Source: a virus. Taken from it: a stretch of 39,964 nt of DNA. The stretch is from the IMG/VR virus record IMGVR_UViG_3300048672_000524, positions 64,001 to 103,964 of that record; one strand, 5' to 3'. Numbering within the stretch: position 1 is the first letter of the stretch; each line of letters opens with the position of its first letter. A model generated the notes under the pieces. It saw only the letters and a list, made by a program, of their open reading frames with translations. It was not told where the DNA came from and ran no database searches. Positions 30,016 to 37,744 of the stretch are shown here, one piece after another. Position numbers and translations under genes: made by a program.

Positions 30016-31143
30016 ATGGCATTTAAATACGCCGAACGAGTGATTGATACCACCGATACTTCGGGTACTGGTACAATAACCTTAAATAATACAGTAATTG
30101 TTGGATATAAGTTATTTGGAAGTGTACTATCAGTCAACGATAGTACCTCATACTGTATAGAAGATCCTACTAATGGAGATTGGGAAGTTGGTGTAGGTAC
30201 ACTTACTTCTTCAACTACTTTTACTAGAAATAGTGTAATATCTAGTTCTAATGCTAATACTTTAGTTAATTTTACATCTAACAACAAAAATGTAACTTTA
30301 GTATACCCAGGTTCTAGAGTTCTAATAGGAACAGGTTCTGGAGGTACCGCTACTCCAGCTGGTACTTGTGAACTATTTGGAAAGAGTCAGGGTGGCAGAC
30401 TTATGCCTGCTTTCGTGGGTCCTAGTGGGCTCGATTCAGTACTCCAGCCCCATATGGCTAAGAATGGCTGGGCACAGTGGAAACCTGCTGGCAATAGCAC
30501 CACCATCTCGGCCATTGGTGCTGCGGCTCTTTCTGCGACTGGTACAGCTACTGCTAAGAACTATGCAACTACTAGCCTGCATACTAGAACAACGGGCATT
30601 GATTACCTTGTAACTACCGCTGCCACTACAGCGGTAGCCGGCTACCGTGCTACAACGGCCATTTACCGCGTTGTTGACGGCTTCCATATGATCTTCCGTG
30701 TAGCACCAGCCACGGGTAGTACAGTAGTCACTGGGCGCTTCTTCTGTGGTATGAGCACTAGCACGGCGGCCCCGACTGATGTTGACCCAAGTACACTTAC
30801 CAATAGCGTGGGCGTGGGTTACGCCAAAGGCACCGACACCAACTGGCAGGTATATTTCGGTGGCACGGCGGTGGCCAAGGTGAATACTGGTATGGTGGTA
30901 CCTGCCGCCGACCGTACTGGACCGTACACCGTCATCATCTTTGTGCCGCCTGGTGGTTCATACATCGGCGTTAAGCTAGTGGACGAGACCACTGGGGTGA
31001 GCTTCGAGACCACCACCACCACCAGCACCAACATGATGGCAGCAACCACCGCCAGTGGCCCACGTGGCTACCATTCGGTAGGCGGAACATCGAGTGTAGT
31101 TGGTCTGACGCTGTTCTCAGGGTATATAGAATCAGATAATTAA
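30016..31143 (+). CDS. tail adhesin with conserved N-terminal anchor and swapped head
   Basis: The protein has 375 residues. Residues 1-105 (MAFKYAERVIDTTDTSGTGT ... WEVGVGTLTSSTTFTRNSVI) match a short N-terminal domain found on many phage fibre proteins, likely the tail attachment. From about residue 127 the DNA is GC-rich and encodes a beta-structured head with GWAQWKPAGNSTT, FCGMSTSTAAPTDVDPSTL and VGVGYAKGTDTNWQVYFGG, a set seen in fibre tips of diverse phages. The protein is thus native at its anchor and foreign at its tip. AAAGG lies eight bases upstream of the ATG. Confidence 0.72.
   Translation: MAFKYAERVIDTTDTSGTGTITLNNTVIVGYKLFGSVLSVNDSTSYCIEDPTNGDWEVGVGTLTSSTTFTRNSVISSSNANTLVNFTSNNKNVTLVYPGSRVLIGTGSGGTATPAGTCELFGKSQGGRLMPAFVGPSGLDSVLQPHMAKNGWAQWKPAGNSTTISAIGAAALSATGTATAKNYATTSLHTRTTGIDYLVTTAATTAVAGYRATTAIYRVVDGFHMIFRVAPATGSTVVTGRFFCGMSTSTAAPTDVDPSTLTNSVGVGYAKGTDTNWQVYFGGTAVAKVNTGMVVPAADRTGPYTVIIFVPPGGSYIGVKLVDETTGVSFETTTTTSTNMMAATTASGPRGYHSVGGTSSVVGLTLFSGYIESDN
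30395..31110 (+). other. GC-rich acquired module in the second adhesin
   Basis: Codons such as GCC, ACC, GGC and GTG become dominant at about 30395, after the anchor domain, and end close to the stop. Flanks are AT-rich and CTA-using. The boundaries coincide with the anchor/tip domain border, as expected for recombination swapping receptor-binding heads. Confidence 0.72.
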
Positions 31144-31151
31144 GGATTTGT

Positions 31152-31538
31152 ATGTATACAGTAATACCTGAAAAAGGTGTAGTAGTACGAAATACCGATG
31201 GTGTAGTTATTTCTCCTTGCCAGTCATATACTGATGAAGCTTACGTAGAGTATACTACTTGGGTGTTAGCGGGCAATACTCCTAGTATTCAGCATTATGA
31301 AGCACCTATTGTTCCAACCTCTGTAACGCCTAGACAGATAAGATTAGCTCTTAATATTCTAGGTATTAGAAATACTGTCGAAGAAGCAGTTAGTGTAGCT
31401 AGTCAAGATATTAAAGATACTTGGAATTACAGCACTGAAATAGACCGCAACAATCCACTAATAGCTGGAATGGCTAATACACTAGGATTAGCTGAAGCGC
31501 AAGTGGACTCTCTATTCATCTTAGCTTCGGGACTATAA
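31152..31538 (+). CDS. conserved phage protein next to adhesin (possible fibre chaperone)
   Basis: The protein has 128 residues. The N-terminal half is beta-like (MYTVIPEKGVVVRNTDGVVI). The C-terminal half has PRQIRLALNILGIRNTVEEA and DTWNYSTEIDRNNPLIAGMA, a pattern seen in many small proteins coded beside phage tail fibres. A role as fibre assembly chaperone or cap is possible but unproven. AAGGA lies six bases before the ATG. It is the last gene before the symmetric promoter at 31556-31590. Confidence 0.6.
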   Translation: MYTVIPEKGVVVRNTDGVVISPCQSYTDEAYVEYTTWVLAGNTPSIQHYEAPIVPTSVTPRQIRLALNILGIRNTVEEAVSVASQDIKDTWNYSTEIDRNNPLIAGMANTLGLAEAQVDSLFILASGL

Positions 31539-31555
31539 ATATACCTAGCTAAATT

Positions 31556-31590
31556 TTATACTTGACATACTTTAATATGTCAAGTATAAT
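31556..31590. promoter_or_regulatory. consensus promoter embedded in a 14-bp inverted repeat (bidirectional)
   Basis: TTATACTTGACATA (31556-31569) and TATGTCAAGTATAA (31576-31589) are perfect inverted copies around six bases. Rightwards, TTGACA (31562-31567), 17 bases and TATAAT (31585-31590) make a full consensus promoter. Leftwards, the same symmetry gives TTGACA (31578-31583), 17 bases and TATAAA (31555-31560). The forward product would start near 31597, ahead of the gene at 31625. The leftward transcript would be antisense to the adhesin genes. A repressor dimer or an RNA hairpin could also use the symmetry. Confidence 0.75.
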
Positions 31591-31624
31591 TAAGCATACG
31601 AAAATATGTACTGGATAATGGTAT

Positions 31625-32566
31625 ATGGCTACAAATAATTTAAGAATAATCTATAATAATATAGTAGATTTGTCCACTACTACTTTAAGTGCATCTACTA
31701 CTCAAAATGCAACTAATACTCCTGTAACTAGTTTAGCTAAAGACACAAAATCTTTAGTATGGAGATCAGCAGCTACAACCGCAGCAAGTACCGCCGTAAC
31801 GGCGATGCTTGCTGTATCTTTTGCAAGTACTATTATAGGTGGTGTAGTACTACCTTTCACTAATATAAATTCAAATACTGCTACTATCAGAGTAATTGGA
31901 TACACTGGTACTGCAGCTTCAGTTGGTGGTACAGCGGATACGCCAACGTTTACAGCGGGTACTACACAAGTATTTGATACTGGTAATATACAAGCGTGTC
32001 CATGGAATACTTTAGCACTACCTAATTGGAATAGTAATCCGGTAGGAGCTTCAAGTTACTCGTATGGTGGCGGAACGTACTTACGAGTATGGTTAACACC
32101 TGGTCAGCAAGTAGCATGTACTAGTATAGTAATAGTAATTACGGATAATTATAGTACTTCGGCAGCAGGTAGGTACATCGAAGCATCTAGACTAGTTATA
32201 GGTGGGTACTGGTCACCTAAGTATAACACTGGCTATGGTTTAAGTGGTACTATAAAAGATTTAAGTACTCATGAAAGGTCAGAGGCAGGAGATTTAGTAT
32301 CTCGTAGAGCTCCTAGATTTAATTCATTATCATTTGATTTAAAATGGTTAGATGTTAGTGACCGTGTACAGATGACTAAGATATTATTAGGTAATGGGCT
32401 GCCTAGACCTATGCTAGTTAGCTTATTTCCTGATAATACAGGTACTGCTACTGATTATGAAAAAGAAAGAGCTCACCAAATATACGGTAAGTTAGTTACT
32501 CTACCAGGTGTTACATTAGATACACCTTTTACATATAGTACACAGTTTGACATAGAGGAAGTTTAA
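31625..32566 (+). CDS. hypothetical virion protein (tail tip/fibre region)
   Basis: The protein has 313 residues. It begins MATNNLRIIYNNIVDLSTTT and is beta-rich throughout. The centre contains FDTGNIQACPWNTLALPNWN and YLRVWLTPGQQVACTSIVIV; the end contains RAPRFNSLSFDLKWLDVSDR and KILLGNGLPRPMLVSLFPDN. I do not recognise a named family, though the overall look is that of phage tail-associated surface proteins. The promoter at 31556-31590 lies just upstream. Ribosome binding is weak (GGATAATGG). It ends two bases before the next gene. Confidence 0.6.
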   Translation: MATNNLRIIYNNIVDLSTTTLSASTTQNATNTPVTSLAKDTKSLVWRSAATTAASTAVTAMLAVSFASTIIGGVVLPFTNINSNTATIRVIGYTGTAASVGGTADTPTFTAGTTQVFDTGNIQACPWNTLALPNWNSNPVGASSYSYGGGTYLRVWLTPGQQVACTSIVIVITDNYSTSAAGRYIEASRLVIGGYWSPKYNTGYGLSGTIKDLSTHERSEAGDLVSRRAPRFNSLSFDLKWLDVSDRVQMTKILLGNGLPRPMLVSLFPDNTGTATDYEKERAHQIYGKLVTLPGVTLDTPFTYSTQFDIEEV

Positions 32567-32568
32567 CT

Positions 32569-32805
32569 ATGTTTAAGACTTATTTATGGAATATAGCGGT
32601 AGCCTTAGATCAGTTTCTAAATACTGCTTTAGGTGGCGATCCTGATATGACTTTATCAGGTAGAATGGGTAGGGCTATTAAACAGAATAAATGTTACCTT
32701 TGTAGAGCAATCTGTTTAGTACTTAATAAGTTTGAAATTAATCACTGTATTAAACAAGATATTAACGAACAAGACGAAGGTAGGGACGAAATATGGCATC
32801 TATAA
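32569..32805 (+). CDS. small conserved phage protein with cysteine pairs
   Basis: The protein has 78 residues. Its start (MFKTYLWNIAVALDQFLNTA, then LGGDPDMTLSGRMGRAIKQN) and CYLCRAICLVLNK are typical of a small protein found in many phages near lysis and tail genes. The CxxC plus further cysteines could bind metal. The N-terminal amphipathic helix could lie on a membrane. GAGGAAG precedes the ATG. The end overlaps the next gene by 13 bases, so the two are coupled. Function unknown. Confidence 0.65.
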   Translation: MFKTYLWNIAVALDQFLNTALGGDPDMTLSGRMGRAIKQNKCYLCRAICLVLNKFEINHCIKQDINEQDEGRDEIWHL

Positions 32806-33089
32806 TTGGATATTTTAGCAGTAGAGTAAAGAACTTTGATAAGTATTTACATTTTATCATTGGCTTCACTATAGCGCTACTAACTAGTTTAATTGAACCA
32901 GGTTTCGCATCTTCCGTTGGTACTCTAGCTGGATACTTAAAAGAAGAATATGACTCTAAGCACCCAGATAAACATACATATGATGGATGGGATGCTTATA
33001 CTACTGCAGCAGGTGCCGTAGTAGGACAAATGGTAGGTTTGTATTTAGAAAAAGTACATATTATACACCCTTTGTTATCACTGATTTAA
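32793..33089 (+). CDS. small membrane protein, YfiM/DUF2279-like
   Basis: The protein has 98 residues. FDKYLHFIIGFTIALLTSLI forms a membrane span, followed by GTLAGYLKEEYDSKH, DGWDAYTTAAGAVVGQMVGL and a hydrophobic end. The DKxxHF, AGxxKExxD and DxxAxxxGxxxG triad fits the YfiM/DUF2279 kind of small envelope proteins. In phages such proteins lie near lysis genes and are sometimes called holin-like. It overlaps the upstream 78-residue gene. The motif match is by memory of the pattern and not verified. Confidence 0.5.
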   Translation: MASIIGYFSSRVKNFDKYLHFIIGFTIALLTSLIEPGFASSVGTLAGYLKEEYDSKHPDKHTYDGWDAYTTAAGAVVGQMVGLYLEKVHIIHPLLSLI

Positions 33090-33101
33090 TGGAGGATGTT
33101 G

Positions 33102-33692
33102 ATGTCAGCACCTACAAAAACAAACCTTAGAATATATCAAGGAAGTAATTTTGAGCAGGTAATACGATGGGAATCTAATGAAAAAGGTTATGTAAATATA
33201 ACTGGAATTAGTAAGAGTGCCCCTATTATTATTACTGCTCCAGGACACTTACTACCGGCAGGTTGGAGAGTACTGGTAACAGATGTATTAGGTATGAAAG
33301 AAATAAATTCTTCAGATACCTATCATAAGATTACTGTAAAGACTGTAGACTCAGTAGAAATTAATAACCTTAATTCTATGAGTTTTTCAGCATATACTTC
33401 TGGTGGTGTACTAACCTATAATAAGCCCGTAGACTTAACAGGTTTTACGGCAAGAATGCAAATACGAGCTAGTATTTCCGACAGTACTGTACTAGAGGAT
33501 TTAACTACCGAAAATGGTAAAATTGTTATAGATATTGTTAATAAATCTATAACAATTAATTTAAGCGCTACAGCTACCGCTGCGTATACATGGAGCGCTG
33601 GTGTATATAGTCTAGAAATGGTATCTCCGTTAGGAACAGTTACCCAGATTCTAGTTGGAAATGTTGCTTTAGTAAAAGAAGTAACTAGATAA
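33102..33692 (+). CDS. virion protein with C-terminal Ig/BppU-like beta domain
   Basis: The protein has 196 residues. GGAGG at 33091-33095 lies six bases before the ATG at 33102, which is preferred over the ATG at 33096 that directly abuts it. An N-terminal region (NLRIYQGSNFEQVIRWESN) and a middle domain about PAGWRVLVTDVLGMKEINS precede a C-terminal domain of about 80 residues (DLTGFTARMQIRASISD ... GVYSLEMVSPLGTV) found in many phage structural proteins and resembling upper baseplate (BppU) N-terminal domains. It follows the membrane protein and precedes an abundant virion protein. Confidence 0.65.
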   Translation: MSAPTKTNLRIYQGSNFEQVIRWESNEKGYVNITGISKSAPIIITAPGHLLPAGWRVLVTDVLGMKEINSSDTYHKITVKTVDSVEINNLNSMSFSAYTSGGVLTYNKPVDLTGFTARMQIRASISDSTVLEDLTTENGKIVIDIVNKSITINLSATATAAYTWSAGVYSLEMVSPLGTVTQILVGNVALVKEVTR

Positions 33693-33706
33693 TTTAAGGA
33701 ATAATT

Positions 33707-34120
33707 ATGGCTTTAAGATTTACTACTGCTCTACGTAACGCACAACAAGATGCTATTACTTCAGCAGCTGGCGCAAGTTGCCAGATTCGCCTATATTCAG
33801 GCACAATCCCTACCAATGCTGATACGGCAGTAGGCGCTCAAGTACTACTTTGTACTCTAACTGGTAATGCTACATTTGCGCCTGCCGCTTCGGGTGGTGT
33901 ATTAACACTAAACGCTATTACCTCAGGTTCAGGTACTGCAGGTGCAGGTGCTGGTACTAACGCTACATGGTTCCGTATTACTAATGCTGCAGGTTCTACA
34001 ACCATTATGGATGGTACTGTAGGTATTTCTGCTAGTGATCTTAACCTTAATAACGTTAATATCGCTACTGGTCAAACCGTTGCTATCTCTAGCTTCACCA
34101 TTACTAACAATAACGTTTAA
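33707..34120 (+). CDS. small virion protein, probably abundant
   Basis: The protein has 137 residues: MALRFTTALRNAQQDAITSA, CQIRLYSGTIPTNADTAVGA and ending SDLNLNNVNIATGQTVAISS, then FTITNNN. It matches a widespread beta-rich phage protein found among tail fibre genes. Codon choice (CGT, CTA, AAC, GCT) is as biased as in the capsid and tube genes and more so than its neighbours, which suggests high copy number. AAGGA lies eight bases upstream. It could be a surface decoration or part of the tail tip. Confidence 0.65.
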   Translation: MALRFTTALRNAQQDAITSAAGASCQIRLYSGTIPTNADTAVGAQVLLCTLTGNATFAPAASGGVLTLNAITSGSGTAGAGAGTNATWFRITNAAGSTTIMDGTVGISASDLNLNNVNIATGQTVAISSFTITNNNV

Positions 34121-34147
34121 TAGTAATTAGCTAGTAAGGGGTATTTA

Positions 34148-37093
34148 ATGCTAATAGGATTACTTCCTATAGCTAGTAGCCCCATTGCGTCAGAACAAAT
34201 AGATATTAGTAGTAATACTGTGACAGGTATCACGGGTTCCGCAGCTGTAGTACTAGTTAAAGCTAGCTCTACAGCTGTTGGTGCTGTAGGTATTACTGGT
34301 ATTGTTACTTATACTATTCCAAAGGCTACAGCAGCAGTTACTGCTGTAGCTGGTATTAGTGGAGCAGGACCACCTGTACAGGCAGCTAATACTGCTGTAG
34401 CTACAGGTACAGTGTCGGCTTCTAATATTACTGGTACCGCAAGTGCTACTTTAGCTATATCGTCCTCTAATATCACTGGTACTACTGGTATTAGTGGTTC
34501 TTCTGCCAATACTCTACAAAAAGCTACAAGTACTATTACTAGTACTACTGGTATTAGTGGTTCTTCTGCCAATACTTTACAAAGTAATACTGCAAGTGCA
34601 GTAGGCTCCTCTAACCCTAATATTACTGGGTCGGTAGCTTCTACTTTAGTATCCAGTACTTCCAGTGCTGCTGCTACTATATCTACTATAGGTGCTTCAA
34701 GTATTACTACTCAAAGTAATACTAGTATAGCAATAGGTGGAGAACTAGATAATGGTTCTGCCTCTGTCCTCTTAGTAGCTAGTACATCTAATTCTACTGC
34801 TACTAGTATAATTTCTGGTACTTCCTCTACTAGTACTCAATCTAGTACTTCTATAGCTGCAGGTGGCGAAACTGATAATGGTTCTGCTGCTATCAGTACA
34901 GTATCTTCTACTTCTGTAGTACTAGGCACTGTAGGTATCGTAGGTAGTTCTTCTGTTACTTTACAAGTATCTACAAGTATAGCTTCTGGTGGTGAAATTG
35001 GTAATGGAACTGCTAGTATTGTATCTGCATCAGATAGTACTACTTCTATAGGTTTCGTAGGTATTGATGGTACTTCAAACAATACCATAGAAGCTAACCA
35101 GTCAGAATACAACTTTATAGCTATTGCTAATACATTAGCTTTATCGTACAATCCTAGTGCTGCTACTATAACCAATAATGTATTAACCGATCCTTACGGC
35201 GGTACTACTGCTGGATATATAACTACTGTAGCTACTAACCCAGTTTATAACTTTGTAACTGGAGGTAATAGACAGGTAGTAACTGGTGAACAAGTATCAC
35301 AATCCGTATTTATAAAATACGTAGGTGGTGGCAATTTAGGGTTCCAAATCTACTTCGGTGGTGGTACTTCGCAAGGTGGTATACTACCTATATTTAGTTT
35401 TAATAGTGGTATACTATCTAGAATAGGCGGAGCAGCCGCGGGCGTCATAGATGTAGGCAATGGTTGGTACTTAGTATCAGTTAATTATACTGCTACAACT
35501 ACTAGTGTAAGTTCTGCGTATAACTTCACCGTAAGTCAGAACGGCTTAAATGGCGTAGGTATGCCAATAGGCTCTCAGATAGCCTTCTGGGGTTTCCAAG
35601 CTAACTGGGGTTTAACTACTAACAAGTATATTGCGGCGTACCAAAAAGGTACGTACGGGTACTTACCAATAGTATCTCTTTCCGCAGCTACGCAGGCACA
35701 ACGAGATACTAGCTCTGCTTCAGGAACTACTATTTTAGGTATTTCTGGAACTGTTGCAGTAAGTGATACTTCTAGTACTTCCTTTATTACTGGTACTATT
35801 AGTATTAGTGGTAGCTCTACGAATATTCTGCAGAAAAATACTTCTAATGCTTCTGGCGGAGAAACTGACAACGGTTCCGCTAATATCAGCTTAGTATCTA
35901 GTACTCAATCTGCTACTGGTACAGTAGGAGTTACAGGTTCTTCGCTTAACACTTTACAAAGTAATACTAGTATAGCAGTTGGTGGTGAAATAGATAGTGG
36001 TTCGGCATCTATAACTATATTACCTAGCACTTTAGCTGCTATTGGTACAGTTGATATTACTGCTCTAGTATCTACTATAATACAAAGCAATACTTCTATA
36101 GCTAGTGCTACAATTAACATTACTGGTAATTCTTCCGCTACGAATAGTAGTACTAGTACTGCTTCCGGTACTGTAATTAGCGGTATATCTGGAAGTGTTT
36201 CAAGTACTTTAATTAGTAGTACCCCTACTGCTTCTGGTACTATAAGTATTATTGGTACAGCTACAGATATAGAGTCACTAAGTACAATATCTGTATCAGG
36301 TACTGTAAGTATTTACGGCAGTATTAACTATACTACCACACTAACCACTCCTGCTAGTATAGCTTCTGTACTTATTAGTGGTTCGTTAGTAAGTACTTTA
36401 TTAGTTAATTCTGCAATAGGTGTAGGTTCTGTTAGTAACGTATACTCAGGTTCTGTTACAGCTATATTAAGTAGGGATACTTCAAGTGCATTAGGTACTA
36501 TAGGTATTTCTGGTTCTTTAAGTTACACTCAAAATCCTAATACTAGCAGTACTAATGGTATTGATAATATTTTAGGTAGTTTATCTTATATATTACCTCG
36601 TAACACAGCTAACTCACTTGGTTCTTTAAGTATTATAGGATCTTCTTCTTCTAATACTCTTATAAGAGATAGTGTATTAGCCTCTGGCGGTGAAATAGAC
36701 TCCGGCAGTGCTAATATTAGTATAGCTTCTAATACTTGTAATATTAATGGTACTACAGGTATTATAGGTAGTCTAACCTATAATATAAATACTACTACTG
36801 CTGTATTTGTGGGTATTAGTACTATAAATGGCACTGTAAATGTATATGACGTACCTCAAATTTCAGATGCGTATGACTTTGTACAGTCTACAACAGACTT
36901 TACAGACCAACTAGTTTATTCATCTATTGATTCAGTTATACACCACGTAGCTACTGAACTTATTACGTGGTGTACTATGAGTACAGAAGACGTAGCCTGT
37001 GTAATGGATACTTTAGAAACATTTATAACACAAGAATTAGATACCTCCAATCATACAAACGAGTATATAGAAACCTATGCTGTTACTACTTAA
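34148..37093 (+). CDS. repeat-rich Ser/Thr/Gly adhesin with inserted jelly-roll domain
   Basis: The protein has 981 residues. Most of it is a repetitive rod. A 42-residue unit can be seen at glycines 197, 239, 281, 570, 612 and 847 (for example GGETDNGSANISLVSST, then GTVGVTGSS and TLQSN). A non-repetitive domain (about 314-511; VVTGEQVSQSVFIKYVGGGN, VIDVGNGWYLVSVNY, IAFWGFQANWG) interrupts the array and resembles the jelly roll at the start of the 1217-residue fibre. The last ~85 residues are non-repetitive (DAYDFVQSTTDFTDQLVYSS). AAGGGG precedes the ATG. The rod may project a sugar-binding head. The end overlaps the i-spanin gene. Confidence 0.7.
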   Translation: MLIGLLPIASSPIASEQIDISSNTVTGITGSAAVVLVKASSTAVGAVGITGIVTYTIPKATAAVTAVAGISGAGPPVQAANTAVATGTVSASNITGTASATLAISSSNITGTTGISGSSANTLQKATSTITSTTGISGSSANTLQSNTASAVGSSNPNITGSVASTLVSSTSSAAATISTIGASSITTQSNTSIAIGGELDNGSASVLLVASTSNSTATSIISGTSSTSTQSSTSIAAGGETDNGSAAISTVSSTSVVLGTVGIVGSSSVTLQVSTSIASGGEIGNGTASIVSASDSTTSIGFVGIDGTSNNTIEANQSEYNFIAIANTLALSYNPSAATITNNVLTDPYGGTTAGYITTVATNPVYNFVTGGNRQVVTGEQVSQSVFIKYVGGGNLGFQIYFGGGTSQGGILPIFSFNSGILSRIGGAAAGVIDVGNGWYLVSVNYTATTTSVSSAYNFTVSQNGLNGVGMPIGSQIAFWGFQANWGLTTNKYIAAYQKGTYGYLPIVSLSAATQAQRDTSSASGTTILGISGTVAVSDTSSTSFITGTISISGSSTNILQKNTSNASGGETDNGSANISLVSSTQSATGTVGVTGSSLNTLQSNTSIAVGGEIDSGSASITILPSTLAAIGTVDITALVSTIIQSNTSIASATINITGNSSATNSSTSTASGTVISGISGSVSSTLISSTPTASGTISIIGTATDIESLSTISVSGTVSIYGSINYTTTLTTPASIASVLISGSLVSTLLVNSAIGVGSVSNVYSGSVTAILSRDTSSALGTIGISGSLSYTQNPNTSSTNGIDNILGSLSYILPRNTANSLGSLSIIGSSSSNTLIRDSVLASGGEIDSGSANISIASNTCNINGTTGIIGSLTYNINTTTAVFVGISTINGTVNVYDVPQISDAYDFVQSTTDFTDQLVYSSIDSVIHHVATELITWCTMSTEDVACVMDTLETFITQELDTSNHTNEYIETYAVTT
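34481..34583 (+). repeat. 40-bp direct repeat, period 63 bp
   Basis: Bases 34481-34520 recur at 34544-34583 with one C/T difference, a period of 21 codons (half of the 42-residue unit). This near-identity at DNA level implies recent duplication, unlike the older, diverged repeats elsewhere in the gene. Confidence 0.85.
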
Positions 37094-37451
37094 TCTATTA
37101 AAAAGCTATTGGAAGCAATTAGCTATAGCTGTTATCTTTTTAGCAGCTGCTTTTACTGCATATAACCATGTTTACCAACGTGGTTATATGGCTGCTGAAG
37201 CTACTTATCAAAAACAAATAGCTACTTATCAGGAACAAGTAGCTAAGCGTATTGATAACGTCGAGAAACTGAGTACGACTTTAGTAGAGCAAAGTAATAC
37301 TAACGCTCAGACCTTATCCAAGGATCTGAGCGTTATTTTAACTACTGTAAAGAATAAGCCTTTATATAAAATTGAAAATGGTAAGTGTAGCCCATCGGTA
37401 GATTTTATTGATAGTTATAATGCCGTTATTTTAAGAGGTAATCAGAAATGA
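37077..37451 (+). CDS. inner-membrane spanin (Rz-like)
   Basis: The protein has 124 residues. One N-terminal transmembrane helix (LAIAVIFLAAAFTAYNHVYQ, about 15-34) is followed by a periplasmic coiled coil (about 40-92; YQKQIATYQEQVAKRIDNVE) and a short C-terminal segment with one cysteine. This is the i-spanin layout. Paired with the lipoprotein that follows, it would fuse inner and outer membranes in the last lysis step. It starts within the end of the adhesin gene and overlaps the o-spanin gene by four bases. A strong hairpin lies inside it (37301-37335). Confidence 0.8.
   Translation: MLLLLNLLKSYWKQLAIAVIFLAAAFTAYNHVYQRGYMAAEATYQKQIATYQEQVAKRIDNVEKLSTTLVEQSNTNAQTLSKDLSVILTTVKNKPLYKIENGKCSPSVDFIDSYNAVILRGNQK
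37301..37335 (+). terminator. terminator-like hairpin inside the i-spanin gene
   Basis: TAACGCTCAGA (37301-37311) pairs with TCTGAGCGTTA (37325-37335), extended by CCTT/AAGG with one bulged A and a four-base loop; TTTTA follows. It looks like an intrinsic terminator but lies mid-gene, so it may attenuate transcription into the downstream lysis genes or tailspike. Confidence 0.65.
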
Positions 37452-37744
37452 AAAAAGCTATTATAATTAGTGTTTTTCTTCTAAGTTTACTTCAAGGATG
37501 TGCTTTTGACGGATTTTTCCAAAAGAAAAATCCGCCTATCATACCTAATAAAGAAGTAAGAATAGACGCTAGAGCTATGGAACCATGTTTACCTTTAGAA
37601 ATAATTAAAGTAGATAGGCCAGAGTTTCTAGATATCCTTAATAACTTAGATACTAATACTAAGTTATATAATGACTGTGCTACTAAACAAAGTAATTCTA
37701 TAAAGTTACTCAAACAGTTTAGTGTAGCTACGGAGTTAAAATGA
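37448..37744 (+). CDS. outer-membrane spanin lipoprotein (Rz1-like)
   Basis: The protein has 98 residues. It has a lipoprotein signal (MKKAIIISVFLLSLLQGC, lipobox LLQGC with lipidated cysteine 18), then FDGFFQKKNPPIIPNKEVRI, a proline-containing linker, and a short helical end. In lambda Rz1 is embedded within Rz; here the genes are merely overlapping (ATGA), the separated arrangement. With the i-spanin it bridges the periplasm and fuses the two membranes. This gene is the strongest evidence for a Gram-negative host. Confidence 0.8.
   Translation: MKKAIIISVFLLSLLQGCAFDGFFQKKNPPIIPNKEVRIDARAMEPCLPLEIIKVDRPEFLDILNNLDTNTKLYNDCATKQSNSIKLLKQFSVATELK

Noticed and set aside
30600-30635. ACCGCTG/CAGCGGT hairpin inside the second adhesin
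   Set aside because: Short stem in GC-rich coding DNA without a T-run; not distinguishable from chance.
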